This document shows, one piece after another, positions 17,557-24,578 of a DNA stretch of 64,000 nt. Positions within the stretch are counted from its first letter, which is position 1, and every line of letters starts with the position of its first letter. Under the pieces are notes generated by a model, which made no database searches, had not been told where the DNA came from, and saw nothing but the letters and a program-made list of their open reading frames with translations. The stretch is from CAVVST01 sp963750995. GTDB taxonomy: Bacteria; Acidobacteriota; Vicinamibacteria; Vicinamibacterales; UBA2999. The DNA lies in contig CAVVST010000002.1 of the NCBI GenBank assembly GCA_963750995.1, positions 1,178,001 through 1,242,000 of the forward strand. Direction: 5' to 3'. A program made the position numbers and the translations under genes.

Positions 17557-18528
17557 ATGCGAATGACCAGTCTGGTGACCACGCTCCTGACCACCGCGGT
17601 GATCGCGCTTTCCGCGGCGCCAGCGAGGGCCGCTTCAGACGTCCCCGGCTTCCCGGTGACGATTGACAACTGCGGCGTCTCGACGACGTATGCCCACCCG
17701 CCACGGCGCGCCTTCACGATGAACCAGTCGGCCACGGAGATCATGCTGGCGCTCGGCCTGCACGATCGCATCGTCGGCGCCGCATTCCTGGATGACGCGA
17801 TCCTGGCGGAGTTCGCAGACGCCTACGCCAGGATCCAGGTGCGGACGCCCGGGTATCCTTCACGCGACGCGCTGCTCGACTCGAAGCCCGACTTTGTCTA
17901 TGCGGCGTTTCCGAGCGCGTTCTCCAACGAAGTCGACGGGATGCTGGATCTGCTGCGTTCCGGGGCGGAAAACTACCTGTCGCCGTCCGGCTGCGAGCGC
18001 CGCGACCGCTCGGTCCCGGCATCGATGGAGATGGTCTTCGGCGAAATCCGCGACATCGGCCGCATCTTCGGCGTCTTGCCGCGCGCGGAACAGCTGATTG
18101 CCGCGTACCAGGCAGACCTGGCGGCGATCCGCGGCCAGGTCGGCGCCGTGGCCACCCCGGTTCGCGTGCTGTGGTACGACAGCGGCACGCCGCCGTTCGT
18201 CGGCGCATGCTGCGGTACGCCCAACGAGATCCTGCGGCTGGCGGGTGCGGAGAATATCTTCGCCGACGCGCGGGGCTCGTGGGCCACCGTCAGCTGGGAC
18301 GACGTCGTTTCGCGGAATCCTGATGTCATCGTGCTGGTCAATGCGTCATGGGCGCCGGTCGCTCAGAAACAGCAGTGGCTGTCTGCCAACAACGCGCGCA
18401 CCGGCATTGACGCCGTCAAACATCAGCGCTTTGTCACGATCGATTTCAGCAGCTCGACGCCGGGCATCCGCAACATCGCCGCGGTGCGCCGGGTGGCCGA
18501 GGCGCTCTACCCGGACAAGTTCAAATAG
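17557..18528 (+). CDS. Periplasmic substrate-binding protein (BtuF/FepB-like), orphan
   Basis: About 323 residues. Of three in-frame ATGs (17539, 17557, 17563) I choose 17557, which has GAGGG 8 bases upstream and gives a compact signal peptide ending ARAAS. The fold is that of class III (cluster A) binding proteins for metal chelates: VTIDNCGVSTTYAHPPRRAF, ATEIMLALGLHDRIVGAAF, LLDSKPDFVYAAFPSAFSNE, RVLWYDSGTPPFVGACCGTP, SWDDVVSRNPDVIVLVNASW, HQRFVTIDFSSSTPGIRNIA. Such proteins deliver B12, heme, siderophores or metal ions to an ABC permease. No permease or ATPase gene lies in the window. The position behind a TonB receptor suggests the two act in one uptake route. Confidence 0.85.
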   Translation: MRMTSLVTTLLTTAVIALSAAPARAASDVPGFPVTIDNCGVSTTYAHPPRRAFTMNQSATEIMLALGLHDRIVGAAFLDDAILAEFADAYARIQVRTPGYPSRDALLDSKPDFVYAAFPSAFSNEVDGMLDLLRSGAENYLSPSGCERRDRSVPASMEMVFGEIRDIGRIFGVLPRAEQLIAAYQADLAAIRGQVGAVATPVRVLWYDSGTPPFVGACCGTPNEILRLAGAENIFADARGSWATVSWDDVVSRNPDVIVLVNASWAPVAQKQQWLSANNARTGIDAVKHQRFVTIDFSSSTPGIRNIAAVRRVAEALYPDKFK

Positions 18529-18587
18529 CGGAACACCGTGTCGCGGCACAGCACGTAAGGGCGAGCGCGGCCGCGAGGTCGTCATAC

Positions 18588-19325
18588 CTACTGATTGCGG
18601 AACTCCGGGCTGCGGCGAAGCTCGCGCTCCACGTCGTTTTGTGTCCAGTTGTCGCGCAGGACCCGGTTGACGTAGCCCACGCTCCCTGCGTCGGGTTCCC
18701 GCTTGAGGACCGCCAAGTAGGCGCGCCGGACGACCTCCTCGGCTCTCACCCGGGTCTTCTCCCGGTATTCGGGGCTGTTCCGCAGAGCCTCCCGCACCTG
18801 CTGCTCGGTCCACCCCTCGTCAATGATGCGGCTGCGGTACATACGCAGTCCCGCCGCCTCGGGATCCCGTTCCAGAATGTCCTGGTATGCGCGCCGCACA
18901 ATTACGTCCGGGTTCTGCGAACCGAAGGGCGCCTGTCCGGCCCGGCCGCGAGGCCCAGCATCGAAAGACGTGCTCCTGACCTGAACGGAGGAAATCAGAT
19001 CGTTGAAGCTCACCGCCTGGAGGTCGGCGGTGCTGGCCTCGAGCCGCAGCGTCGCGCCGCGAAACCGCTGATCCGCGTAGATCGTGACCTCGATTCTCCC
19101 GAGAACTCTGATCGAGGAGACCCGATCGTTTGATCCCGACGGCATCGCGTCGAGATTCTCGCCGGCCTCGACGCAAAAATACTGGCCGCGGAAGTTGATG
19201 TCCTGATAGAAGCACGCCCCTTGCCGGGGCATCGGCCCTCCGGTCCAGCCTTGCGCAAACACCAGCGACGCCCCGGCCAGAATTGCGCCGCTTGCGAACC
19301 CGGCCACGATCGCTCTCCTGACCAT
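18588..19325 (-). CDS. Exported beta-gamma-crystallin plus DUF4214-like protein
   Basis: 245 residues from ATG 19325, with AAGGA 7 bases upstream; a GTG at 19331 is also open. The signal peptide ends LVFAQG. Next comes a beta-gamma-crystallin (peptidase inhibitor I36-like) domain with two Greek-key motifs (ACFYQDINFRGQYFCVEAGE and VTIYADQRFRGATLRLE). Both carry the (N/D)(N/D)xx(S/T)S calcium motif (NDRVSS and NDLISS). The C-terminal half has two DUF4214-like repeats (VRRAYQDILERDPEAAGLRM, VRRAYLAVLKREPDAGSVGY), each followed by W(T)xxxVxxxLRxSPE(Y/F). DUF4214 repeats are frequent in S-layer-associated and Ca-binding surface proteins. Likely a calcium-stabilised extracellular protein; exact role unknown. 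Confidence 0.85.
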   Translation of the reverse strand: MVRRAIVAGFASGAILAGASLVFAQGWTGGPMPRQGACFYQDINFRGQYFCVEAGENLDAMPSGSNDRVSSIRVLGRIEVTIYADQRFRGATLRLEASTADLQAVSFNDLISSVQVRSTSFDAGPRGRAGQAPFGSQNPDVIVRRAYQDILERDPEAAGLRMYRSRIIDEGWTEQQVREALRNSPEYREKTRVRAEEVVRRAYLAVLKREPDAGSVGYVNRVLRDNWTQNDVERELRRSPEFRNQ

Positions 19326-19513
19326 CGTCACGTCCTTCGCACTACATCGTGTCTCTGGGAGCGACCGATCGCCGCTGGGGCATCTCCCGGACGATCCCAG
19401 AAACTCATGGGTCGCCAGAAGTCTAACGCAGCGAGACTCGTGAAAGCGTCAGTCCCCCAACGATGACCTCGACCAAAATGGCGTCGTGCATTCCAGACCT
19501 ATCTGTCCAGAAA

Positions 19514-19530
19514 CTGAAGAATTCCTGAAG
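19514..19530 (-). promoter_or_regulatory. Tandem CTTCAG box, reverse orientation
   Basis: CTGAAG-AATTC-CTGAAG on the plus strand is two perfect CTTCAG hexamers with 11-bp period on the minus strand. It lies between the crystallin gene (start 19325) and the heme lipoprotein gene (start 19588). In neither direction do I see a convincing -10 at the usual distance, so the target is unclear. Confidence 0.45.
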
Positions 19531-19587
19531 CAATCGTCAGAATTGCTCGATTGACCGAGGTTACGTTTCCGGTTATGGTCTGTTGAT

Positions 19588-20169
19588 ATGAAGCACTTTC
19601 GTTCTCTCGGTGCCGCTGCCGCGATTGTGCTGGTCGTGGAGTGTGTAGTCGCTGGCTGCGCGGCGCCGGCGCGCGAGGAACCGCCACCGCCTGCGGCGCC
19701 GCCGTATCGTCCCGTCGCGTCGATCCGGGAGGTCATGAACAGCGTGATCGATCCCTCCATAGACGTGGTGTGGAACTCGGTCGCGACCGTCATCGATGAC
19801 GGACGCATGACCGATCGCGCCCCCACGACCGACGAAGACTGGGCCGAGGTGCGCCGCCACGCGCTGATCGTCAGCGAAGCGGCCAACCTTCTGTTGATGC
19901 CCGATCGCCTGATCGCGCCGACGGGCGCCCCGTCCCAGGCGCCGGGCGTCGAGTTGGCGCCCGAGGAGATTGGGAAGCTGATCCGCGAGAATCCGGACGG
20001 CTGGAACTTGTACGTGCAAGCGCTCCAGGACTCGTTGAAGCCGGCGCTGGCCGCGATCGACGCGAAGAATGCGCCGGCGCTGCTCGACGCCGGCGAGCAG
20101 ATCGACACGGCGTGCGAGAACTGCCATCAGGTGTTCTGGTTTCCGAACGCCGTGGCATCGGCGCGCTGA
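19588..20169 (+). CDS. Lipoprotein with one C-terminal heme c motif (paralogue of 5248)
   Basis: A 193-residue lipoprotein: ATG 19588, hydrophobic segment AAAAIVLVVECVVAGC with lipobox Cys ~24, then a Pro-rich linker. The helical domain contains IREVMNSVIDPSIDVVWNSV and HALIVSEAANLLLMPDRLIA. It ends with IDTACENCHQVFWFPN, a CxxCH motif close to the C-terminus as in cytochrome c'. It shares layout and motifs with the gene at 5248. Here it is followed after 34 bp by a DUF6152 gene and then two DUF6644-like membrane protein genes, all on the same strand, so a four-gene operon is likely. Probably a periplasmic electron carrier or gas/metal-sensing heme protein. Confidence 0.82.
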   Translation: MKHFRSLGAAAAIVLVVECVVAGCAAPAREEPPPPAAPPYRPVASIREVMNSVIDPSIDVVWNSVATVIDDGRMTDRAPTTDEDWAEVRRHALIVSEAANLLLMPDRLIAPTGAPSQAPGVELAPEEIGKLIRENPDGWNLYVQALQDSLKPALAAIDAKNAPALLDAGEQIDTACENCHQVFWFPNAVASAR

Positions 20170-20203
20170 CGCATTCTCACTTGATCTTGACCGGAGGCAC
20201 CTG

Positions 20204-20614
20204 ATGAAGACGCGGATTGTTCTCGCTTTGCTCGCCGCTGGAGCACTCTGTGCCGGCCAGCCGGCACTAGCGCATCATCCGTTCGCGGCGGAATACGATG
20301 TCAGCAAACCGGTGACGCTGACGGGTACCCTGGCCAGAATGGAGTGGGTGAACCCGCACGGCTGGATCCACATAGACGTCAAGCAGCCGGACGGCACCGT
20401 CAAGCAGTGGACGGTCGAAACCTCGGGTCCGGGCCAGATGAGCCGCCGCGGGCTGAAAAAGACCGACACGGTCGACGGCATGTCCCTCGTGATAAAGGGT
20501 TATCAGAGCAGGAAGAATCCGGTGCTCGCCAACGGCCGGACGCTGGTGCTCGCCGACGGACGCAGTTTCTACATCGGCGCGGTCGGCGGGCCGAACGACG
20601 GCGCCGATCGCTGA
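20204..20614 (+). CDS. Exported DUF6152-type protein (copy 3 of 5)
   Basis: 136 residues. ATG 20204 follows GGAGG by 7 bases. The signal peptide ends QPALA, so the mature protein starts HHPFAAEYD. The conserved block is MEWVNPHGWIHIDVKQPDG, and the C-terminal half (SRRGLKKTDTVDGMSLVIKG, NPVLANGRTLVLADG) is of the shorter type also seen at 31747 and 61639. It stands between a heme lipoprotein gene and two DUF6644-like membrane protein genes; here no DLSG-W partner is present. Function unknown. Confidence 0.87.
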   Translation: MKTRIVLALLAAGALCAGQPALAHHPFAAEYDVSKPVTLTGTLARMEWVNPHGWIHIDVKQPDGTVKQWTVETSGPGQMSRRGLKKTDTVDGMSLVIKGYQSRKNPVLANGRTLVLADGRSFYIGAVGGPNDGADR

Positions 20615-20636
20615 GGCACGGGACGCGGGCCTGGCG

Positions 20637-21128
20637 ATGCCATCGATCATCCCCGCCCTCGAGTGGCTCGAAGGGCTCCCCTGGACGACCGCGATTCGCG
20701 AGTCGGCGTGGGGCTACCCGATAATCGAAACGGCGCACGTTGCCAGCATCGTCGCCTTCGCCGGTCTCGTGATCATGATGGATCTGCGCCTCGTCGGCCT
20801 GGCGTTCACGCACGCGCCGCTGACGCAGATCCAGCGGCGGCTCTTCCCGTGGCAGATGGCCGGGTTCGTCCCGAGCACGGCCACGGGACTCCTTCTCTGC
20901 TGCATTGATCCGCTGCGCTATTACGGAAACGTGTTTTTCTGGGTCAAACTCGGGATGCTCGTGATGGCGGGGATCAACGCGCTAGCCTTCCACCTGACGA
21001 CCTACCGAACGGTAGTGCGGTGGGACGAGGATCCGCAGGTTCCCGGGACGGTTAGGCTGGCCGGCGCCGTGTCGTTGCTGCTCTGGTCCGCGATCATCGT
21101 GTCGGGGCGGCTCATCGCCTTTACCTGA
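20637..21128 (+). CDS. DUF6644-like integral membrane protein (first of tandem pair)
   Basis: 163 residues with four predicted TM helices: around YPIIETAHVASIVAFAGLVI, FVPSTATGLLLCCIDPL, VFFWVKLGMLVMAGINALAF and LAGAVSLLLWSAIIVSGRLI. The N-terminal ALEWLEGLPWTTAIRESAW and the ETxH motif in TM1 are shared with the next gene (WCEGLAVSQAYRESLW, TQCLHLV). It starts 22 bp after the DUF6152 gene. A His inside the first helix could bind heme or metal, but nothing shows this directly. The DUF assignment is from memory of the family pattern and should be checked. Confidence 0.75.
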   Translation: MPSIIPALEWLEGLPWTTAIRESAWGYPIIETAHVASIVAFAGLVIMMDLRLVGLAFTHAPLTQIQRRLFPWQMAGFVPSTATGLLLCCIDPLRYYGNVFFWVKLGMLVMAGINALAFHLTTYRTVVRWDEDPQVPGTVRLAGAVSLLLWSAIIVSGRLIAFT

Positions 21129-21146
21129 TTCGACTGAAGGCGCCGA

Positions 21147-21626
21147 TTGTTTCTGCTGCCGTTCCTCGAATGGTGCGAAGGGCTCGCGGTGAGCCAGGCC
21201 TACCGCGAATCGCTCTGGCTCTTCACGCTGACGCAGTGTCTGCACCTCGTCGCTATCACGACGTTCATCGGCGCGATCCTGATCGTCGACCTTCGCCTGC
21301 TCGGGTGGGGTCCGGTCCGCCAGTCGCGCGCGGGAATCGCACGAAGCGCGCAGCGGATCCTGCTCTGGGCCGGCCTTGCGGTGTTGGCCACGGGCATCCC
21401 CCAGTTCACGACGAATGCGCTGAGCTATTCCAGGTCCCCGGTGTTCGTTTTCAAGATGGGCCTCCTCGCGGCGACGCTGGTGTTCACGGCGACGGTGCGC
21501 CGCCGGGTGGCGCTCGCCGACGAGGGGGACCTGCCGTCGTGGGTGCCGAGGGCAGTCGGCGCCGTGTCGCTCGCGCTCTGGATGGGTGTGACGATCAGCG
21601 GCCGGTTGATCACCTTCTACGGCTGA
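21147..21626 (+). CDS. DUF6644-like integral membrane protein (second of tandem pair)
   Basis: About 159 residues, start probably TTG near 21147. Four TM helices (SLWLFTLTQCLHLVAITTFI, GAILIVDLRLLG, RILLWAGLAVLATGIPQF, VFVFKMGLLAATLVFTATV, AVSLALWMGVTISGRLITFY). It is a paralogue of the preceding gene, separated by about 18 bp, with the same Glu-Gly-Leu start and the same C-terminal SGRLI(A/T)F. Convergent with the minus-strand gene at 21641. Function unknown; the two may form a heterodimer. Confidence 0.72.
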   Translation: MFLLPFLEWCEGLAVSQAYRESLWLFTLTQCLHLVAITTFIGAILIVDLRLLGWGPVRQSRAGIARSAQRILLWAGLAVLATGIPQFTTNALSYSRSPVFVFKMGLLAATLVFTATVRRRVALADEGDLPSWVPRAVGAVSLALWMGVTISGRLITFYG

Positions 21627-21640
21627 TCGTCTTCCAGACC

Positions 21641-22255
21641 TCAGAACTCCGGCGGCGGCGGGTCCTTCACTTCCATCGGTTCGCCGACGGGGTCTCCGCT
21701 GAACATTCGCGCTTCCGTGAAGAACCCTGATGCGTTGAGGACGATCGTCACGGACTCCTTGCCTGAGTTCTTCCAGTACCAGCCGTGAAGGCCGGGGTAA
21801 GGCGCACGATAGGTGCCCTGACCGCTGCTCACCGTTCCTCTCATGAACGTCTCGGATGCAGAGATCGGCTTGCCGTCGGGTACGGTATGGAAGTCCACAT
21901 CAACCGGCGCCGACGCTTTCCAGTTGAACACCATCATCTCTCCCGTCTTCAGACGGAACTTGTACTCGACAAACTGGTCCGGCATGAGCCCGAATTCGAT
22001 AGCGTCGACCTTGTAGGTCGTGGCCGACGGGGTCAGCGGACCGCCGGGCTTCGGCGCGATCGGCGGGCCTCCTGGCTGCCCGCCCACCGGATTCACTGCT
22101 TGCGGGGTCTGGGCGAAACCCGTGACCGCGAAACCGAGCGGATCGAATCCAGAGGCTGCGAGCAGTGAAGCCGTGACGATCAGCGCGATCGCAGTGGCTC
22201 GGGCCAGGGCCACCGCGGCCACGGTCCTGGTGATGCGTGTGTGCTGTGTTGTCAT
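21641..22255 (-). CDS. Exported protein of unknown function
   Basis: 204 residues from ATG 22255. The first ~40 residues hold a long hydrophobic stretch (AVALARATAIALIVTASLLA) that may be an uncleaved anchor or signal. A Pro/Gly-rich linker (GGQPGGPPIAPKPGGPL) leads into a beta-rich domain with YKVDAIEFGLMPDQFVEYKF, KTGEMMVFNWKASAPVDVDF, HTVPDGKPISASETFMRGT, GLHGWYWKNSGKESVTIVL. The last block is typical of cupredoxin-like or emp24-type beta sandwiches that face a transmembrane anchor, but I do not recognise a named family. It is convergent with the DUF6644-like genes. Confidence 0.7.
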   Translation of the reverse strand: MTTQHTRITRTVAAVALARATAIALIVTASLLAASGFDPLGFAVTGFAQTPQAVNPVGGQPGGPPIAPKPGGPLTPSATTYKVDAIEFGLMPDQFVEYKFRLKTGEMMVFNWKASAPVDVDFHTVPDGKPISASETFMRGTVSSGQGTYRAPYPGLHGWYWKNSGKESVTIVLNASGFFTEARMFSGDPVGEPMEVKDPPPPEF

Positions 22256-22406
22256 CGCTGCTGGTACTCCACTGGCTGACAGTCCATAACGGGATGAAGC
22301 CGCCGGAGAACGCTCGAGGCCGGCCATGCTCGGGCCTCGGGCACCGTCTACCGATATTCCCAAAGGCCCATTATACGGGTCACACCATATCGAAGCAGTC
22401 ATGCGC

Positions 22407-23046
22407 TCAGTCGGCCGCCATATCCAACTCCGCCCGGGGTGCTGCCGACAGAGAGGCTCGAATGGCGGCAGCCTCGGCGTCGGTGAATGTCGGCGGTGCG
22501 GCTGATCTGTAGTCCAGCGACGGACGCATGATGCCGCTGTCAGAATGGCCCTGCAGGGGCAGCATGTGATGCCCGATCTCGTGCGCCAGCACTCGTGCCA
22601 GCACGATCTGCGGCAGCACGTCGTTCTCCCAGGCGCGACGTGCGATCCGGTCCCAGAACACGTAGACACGGCCGGTCTGATGCGGCGCCACGCCCAGGAC
22701 CGACGGCAGCACTTCCTTGCCCCTCAGAAACTGATCCGTGCGCGCATCAGACAACACGACCGCCACGAGATGAGTCGGCGCGGTCTCATCGTCCATGCCA
22801 CCGTTCGTCCGTCCACTCGAGCGACACGCCGATGGCGTCGTAGATCATGGTCGCTTGCTGCCGGGCCTCGAGCAGTACCTGGGAGTCCGGGCGGGAGGAG
22901 CCTTCGGCGATCAGGGTGACCCGAATCGCATTACCTTTGTCCAGCCGCGGAGATTCGGCCTGCTGACCGCCCCGTGCGTCCGATGCTTCGAACAACACGA
23001 CGACGCTCGCAAGGCAGACGAGCGAGAGGCGAGGAAGTATGGCCAT
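22407..23046 (-). CDS. Exported metzincin-like protein, frame broken
   Basis: Two frames that overlap by 11 bp at 22786-22796. The first (from ATG 23046) has a signal peptide (MAILPRLSLVCLASVVVLF) and IRVTLIAEGSSRPDSQVLLE, IYDAIGVSLEWTDERW. The second has HLVAVVLSDARTDQFL, VYVFWDRIARRAW, LARVLAHEIGHHMLPLQGHS and GIMRPSLD. HExxH followed by a later His and a Met-turn-like GIM is the metzincin pattern. In Acidobacteriota such short proteins are normally one polypeptide, so I read this as one gene with a single frame break. A true ATG-overlapped pair cannot be excluded. A CTTCAG box faces it upstream. Confidence 0.6.
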
Positions 23047-23073
23047 CGAGGTGGCGGAACGCTGACTGAATCC

Positions 23074-23118
23074 ACGATAGCTCCGAGTGAGAGGAGCGAA
23101 CCTGAAGTTATGCTGAAA
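23074..23118 (-). promoter_or_regulatory. CTTCAG-type promoter for the metzincin-like gene
   Basis: On the minus strand TTTCAG (23113-23118) and CTTCAG (23102-23107) have an 11-bp period and are followed after 22 bp by TATCGT (23074-23079), about 30 bp before the ATG at 23046. Together with the site at 23174 it forms a divergent promoter pair 55 bp apart. Confidence 0.6.
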
Positions 23119-23173
23119 TTTTTGTCAGGGGCCGCGTAGCGAGCGATCGACGGTGCCGATCGCCTGACGCAAA

Positions 23174-23219
23174 GTTCAGGAAATCTTCAGTTGCGCCTGG
23201 CGCCGGGTGTCACTACGAT
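23174..23219 (+). promoter_or_regulatory. CTTCAG-type promoter for the DksA/TraR-like gene
   Basis: GTTCAG (23174-23179) and CTTCAG (23185-23190) with 11-bp period, then 23 bp, then TACGAT (23214-23219). The GTG start at 23228 would lie at or near the transcription start, so a leaderless message is possible. Confidence 0.65.
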
Positions 23220-23227
23220 TCCAGCCC

Positions 23228-23653
23228 GTGAAAACATCGACACGGCGCCGCACCGAGTTGAGGGCAATGCTCGAGACGAGGCGCAAGCAACTCACCGACG
23301 GCGTGACCGGCATGATGCGAGGTGTTCGAGAGCGAAGTGGAGATGACCGGGATGTCGTCGACACGCACGACGGCGCCGATATCGACATCCAGGGCGATCT
23401 CGATCTCGCGCTGATACAGATGAAGGCCGAGACCCTCGGCCGGATTGATGCCGCGCTGGGGCGCCTCGCCGCCGGTGCCTACGGCGACTGTATCGAATGC
23501 GCAGGGGCGATCTCGAGTGAGCGCCTCAACGCTCTACCCTTCGCCGTTCGCTGCACGAGCTGCGAGGACGCGCGCGAACAGCGAGCGCGGGTGGCACTAC
23601 GGGATCGGGTGCGGCGTCCCCACGCGGGCGTCTCGTTCGACGCCGCCGAGTAA
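23228..23653 (+). CDS. DksA/TraR-family zinc-ribbon protein
   Basis: 141 residues from GTG 23228 (an ATG at 23267 with GAGGG close by is the alternative). The N-terminal helix pair (TELRAMLETRRKQLTDGVTG) and the acidic VVDTHDGADIDIQGDLDLAL resemble the coiled-coil tip region of DksA-type factors. ALIQMKAETLGRIDAALGRL leads to the C4 zinc ribbon YGDCIECAGAISSERL...VRCTSCEDARE. Such proteins enter the RNA polymerase secondary channel and modulate initiation. A divergent partner and a shared CTTCAG promoter region place it in the same putative regulon as the metal genes. The Asp/Ala pair critical in DksA cannot be assigned with certainty. Confidence 0.8.
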   Translation: MKTSTRRRTELRAMLETRRKQLTDGVTGMMRGVRERSGDDRDVVDTHDGADIDIQGDLDLALIQMKAETLGRIDAALGRLAAGAYGDCIECAGAISSERLNALPFAVRCTSCEDAREQRARVALRDRVRRPHAGVSFDAAE

Positions 23654-23675
23654 CCGCAGACGTGCGCGGCAGGGC

Positions 23676-23840
23676 TCAGACCGGTGCGCGCACCGCCCCG
23701 CTTGTGACCGCAGCTCGATGCCTGGCCAGAGACGACGAGCCGGCCGCCAGTTTCCGCCCCACTGCGCGCCCCGCCAGCACGAGCGACGTCAGGCACAGCG
23801 CGGTCCCGCCGAGCACGAACGCGATCGCCGGCAGCCCGCG
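23676..23840 (-). pseudogene. Possible remnant of a membrane protein C-terminus
   Basis: In the 252-bp gap between the DksA-like gene and the next gene, the minus strand has 55 open codons between TAA (23841-23843) and TGA (23676-23678). They read as one hydrophobic helix plus basic tail: GLPAIAFVLGGTALCLTSLV then LAGRAVGRKLAAGSSSLARH. No start or RBS is seen. It looks like the end of a larger integral membrane protein. The rest of the gap shows nothing recognisable. Confidence 0.25.
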
Positions 23841-23905
23841 TTAGGCTGCCCGCCGCAACGTCGCGCGTGTTCTAATGGGGCGCCTTTAACAAGGAGTAGC
23901 AATCG

Positions 23906-24364
23906 ATGCGTCTTCATATGCTTGGATTGATCCTCAGCTGCGGCCTGGGTGCCGCCTGCGCGTCGGCGTCGTCACCCGCGGACGACGAGGCGGCGGTCGC
24001 GGCCGCCGCGAAAACGTTTCAGACCGCCATGGACACGGGCGATGCCCCCACCGTGATGCGGTACATCGCCGACGATGCCCTGATGATGGAAGGGGGCACG
24101 ATCGAGAACCGGATGCAGTACCAAACCAACCACCTGCCCGCCGACCTCGAGTTCGCCAAGGGCATGACCGCCAAGCGCATGCCGGTAAAACAAGACGTCC
24201 GCGGAGATGTCGCGTGGGTCAGGACGTCCACCGAATTCAGCGGAACGTTCGAGGGAAAGCCGCTCGCGCTCCTGGGACTGGAAACCATGGTGATGACCCG
24301 GGAGCCCGATGGGTGGAAAATCAGGGCGCTCCACTGGTCCGCGATGCGGCGGCCAACCAACTAG
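23906..24364 (+). CDS. NTF2/SnoaL-like (DUF4440-type) lipoprotein
   Basis: 152 residues; AAGGAG lies about 10 bases before ATG 23906. Signal MRLHMLGLILSCGLGAAC is followed by ASASSPADDE, a plausible lipobox (LGAAC). The domain has the cone-like NTF2 pattern: AAAKTFQTAMDTGDAPTVMR, YIADDALMMEGGTIENRMQY, KQDVRGDVAWVRTSTEFSGT, LLGLETMVMTREPDGWKIRA and final LHWSAMRR. Members of this superfamily are small binding or enzyme scaffolds; no catalytic set is evident here. Monocistronic, followed by repeats. Confidence 0.8.
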   Translation: MRLHMLGLILSCGLGAACASASSPADDEAAVAAAAKTFQTAMDTGDAPTVMRYIADDALMMEGGTIENRMQYQTNHLPADLEFAKGMTAKRMPVKQDVRGDVAWVRTSTEFSGTFEGKPLALLGLETMVMTREPDGWKIRALHWSAMRRPTN

Positions 24365-24378
24365 CGCCTTTCAGAAGT

Positions 24379-24480
24379 ACGTAGTGTCCGCCTTCACCCC
24401 TCGACGTTGCTCGGGGTGCCCTGAGCGAAGTCGAAGGGCAGGCGGACTCGGCGAGTCCAGCTGAAGCCGGACACTACGTC
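24379..24480. repeat. Composite palindromic repeat with CCCTCGACGTTGCTCGGGG module
   Basis: GTAGTGTCCGCC, then a module cccctcgacgttgctcgggg...gaagtcgaaggg, then AGCTGAAGCCGGACACTAC. The same composite order, inverted, is seen at 31566-31640 and 61546-61641. It fills the gap before the TonB receptor at 24579. Confidence 0.8.
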
Positions 24481-24578
24481 CTAGCGACGCTATCGCCGGT
24501 TCGCGTTGGAACCGGACTGCTGCCGGAAGCGCTGCGCGCCTCGTCCCGTTGCGTCACAATGTAGCGACGCAAAGGTAA

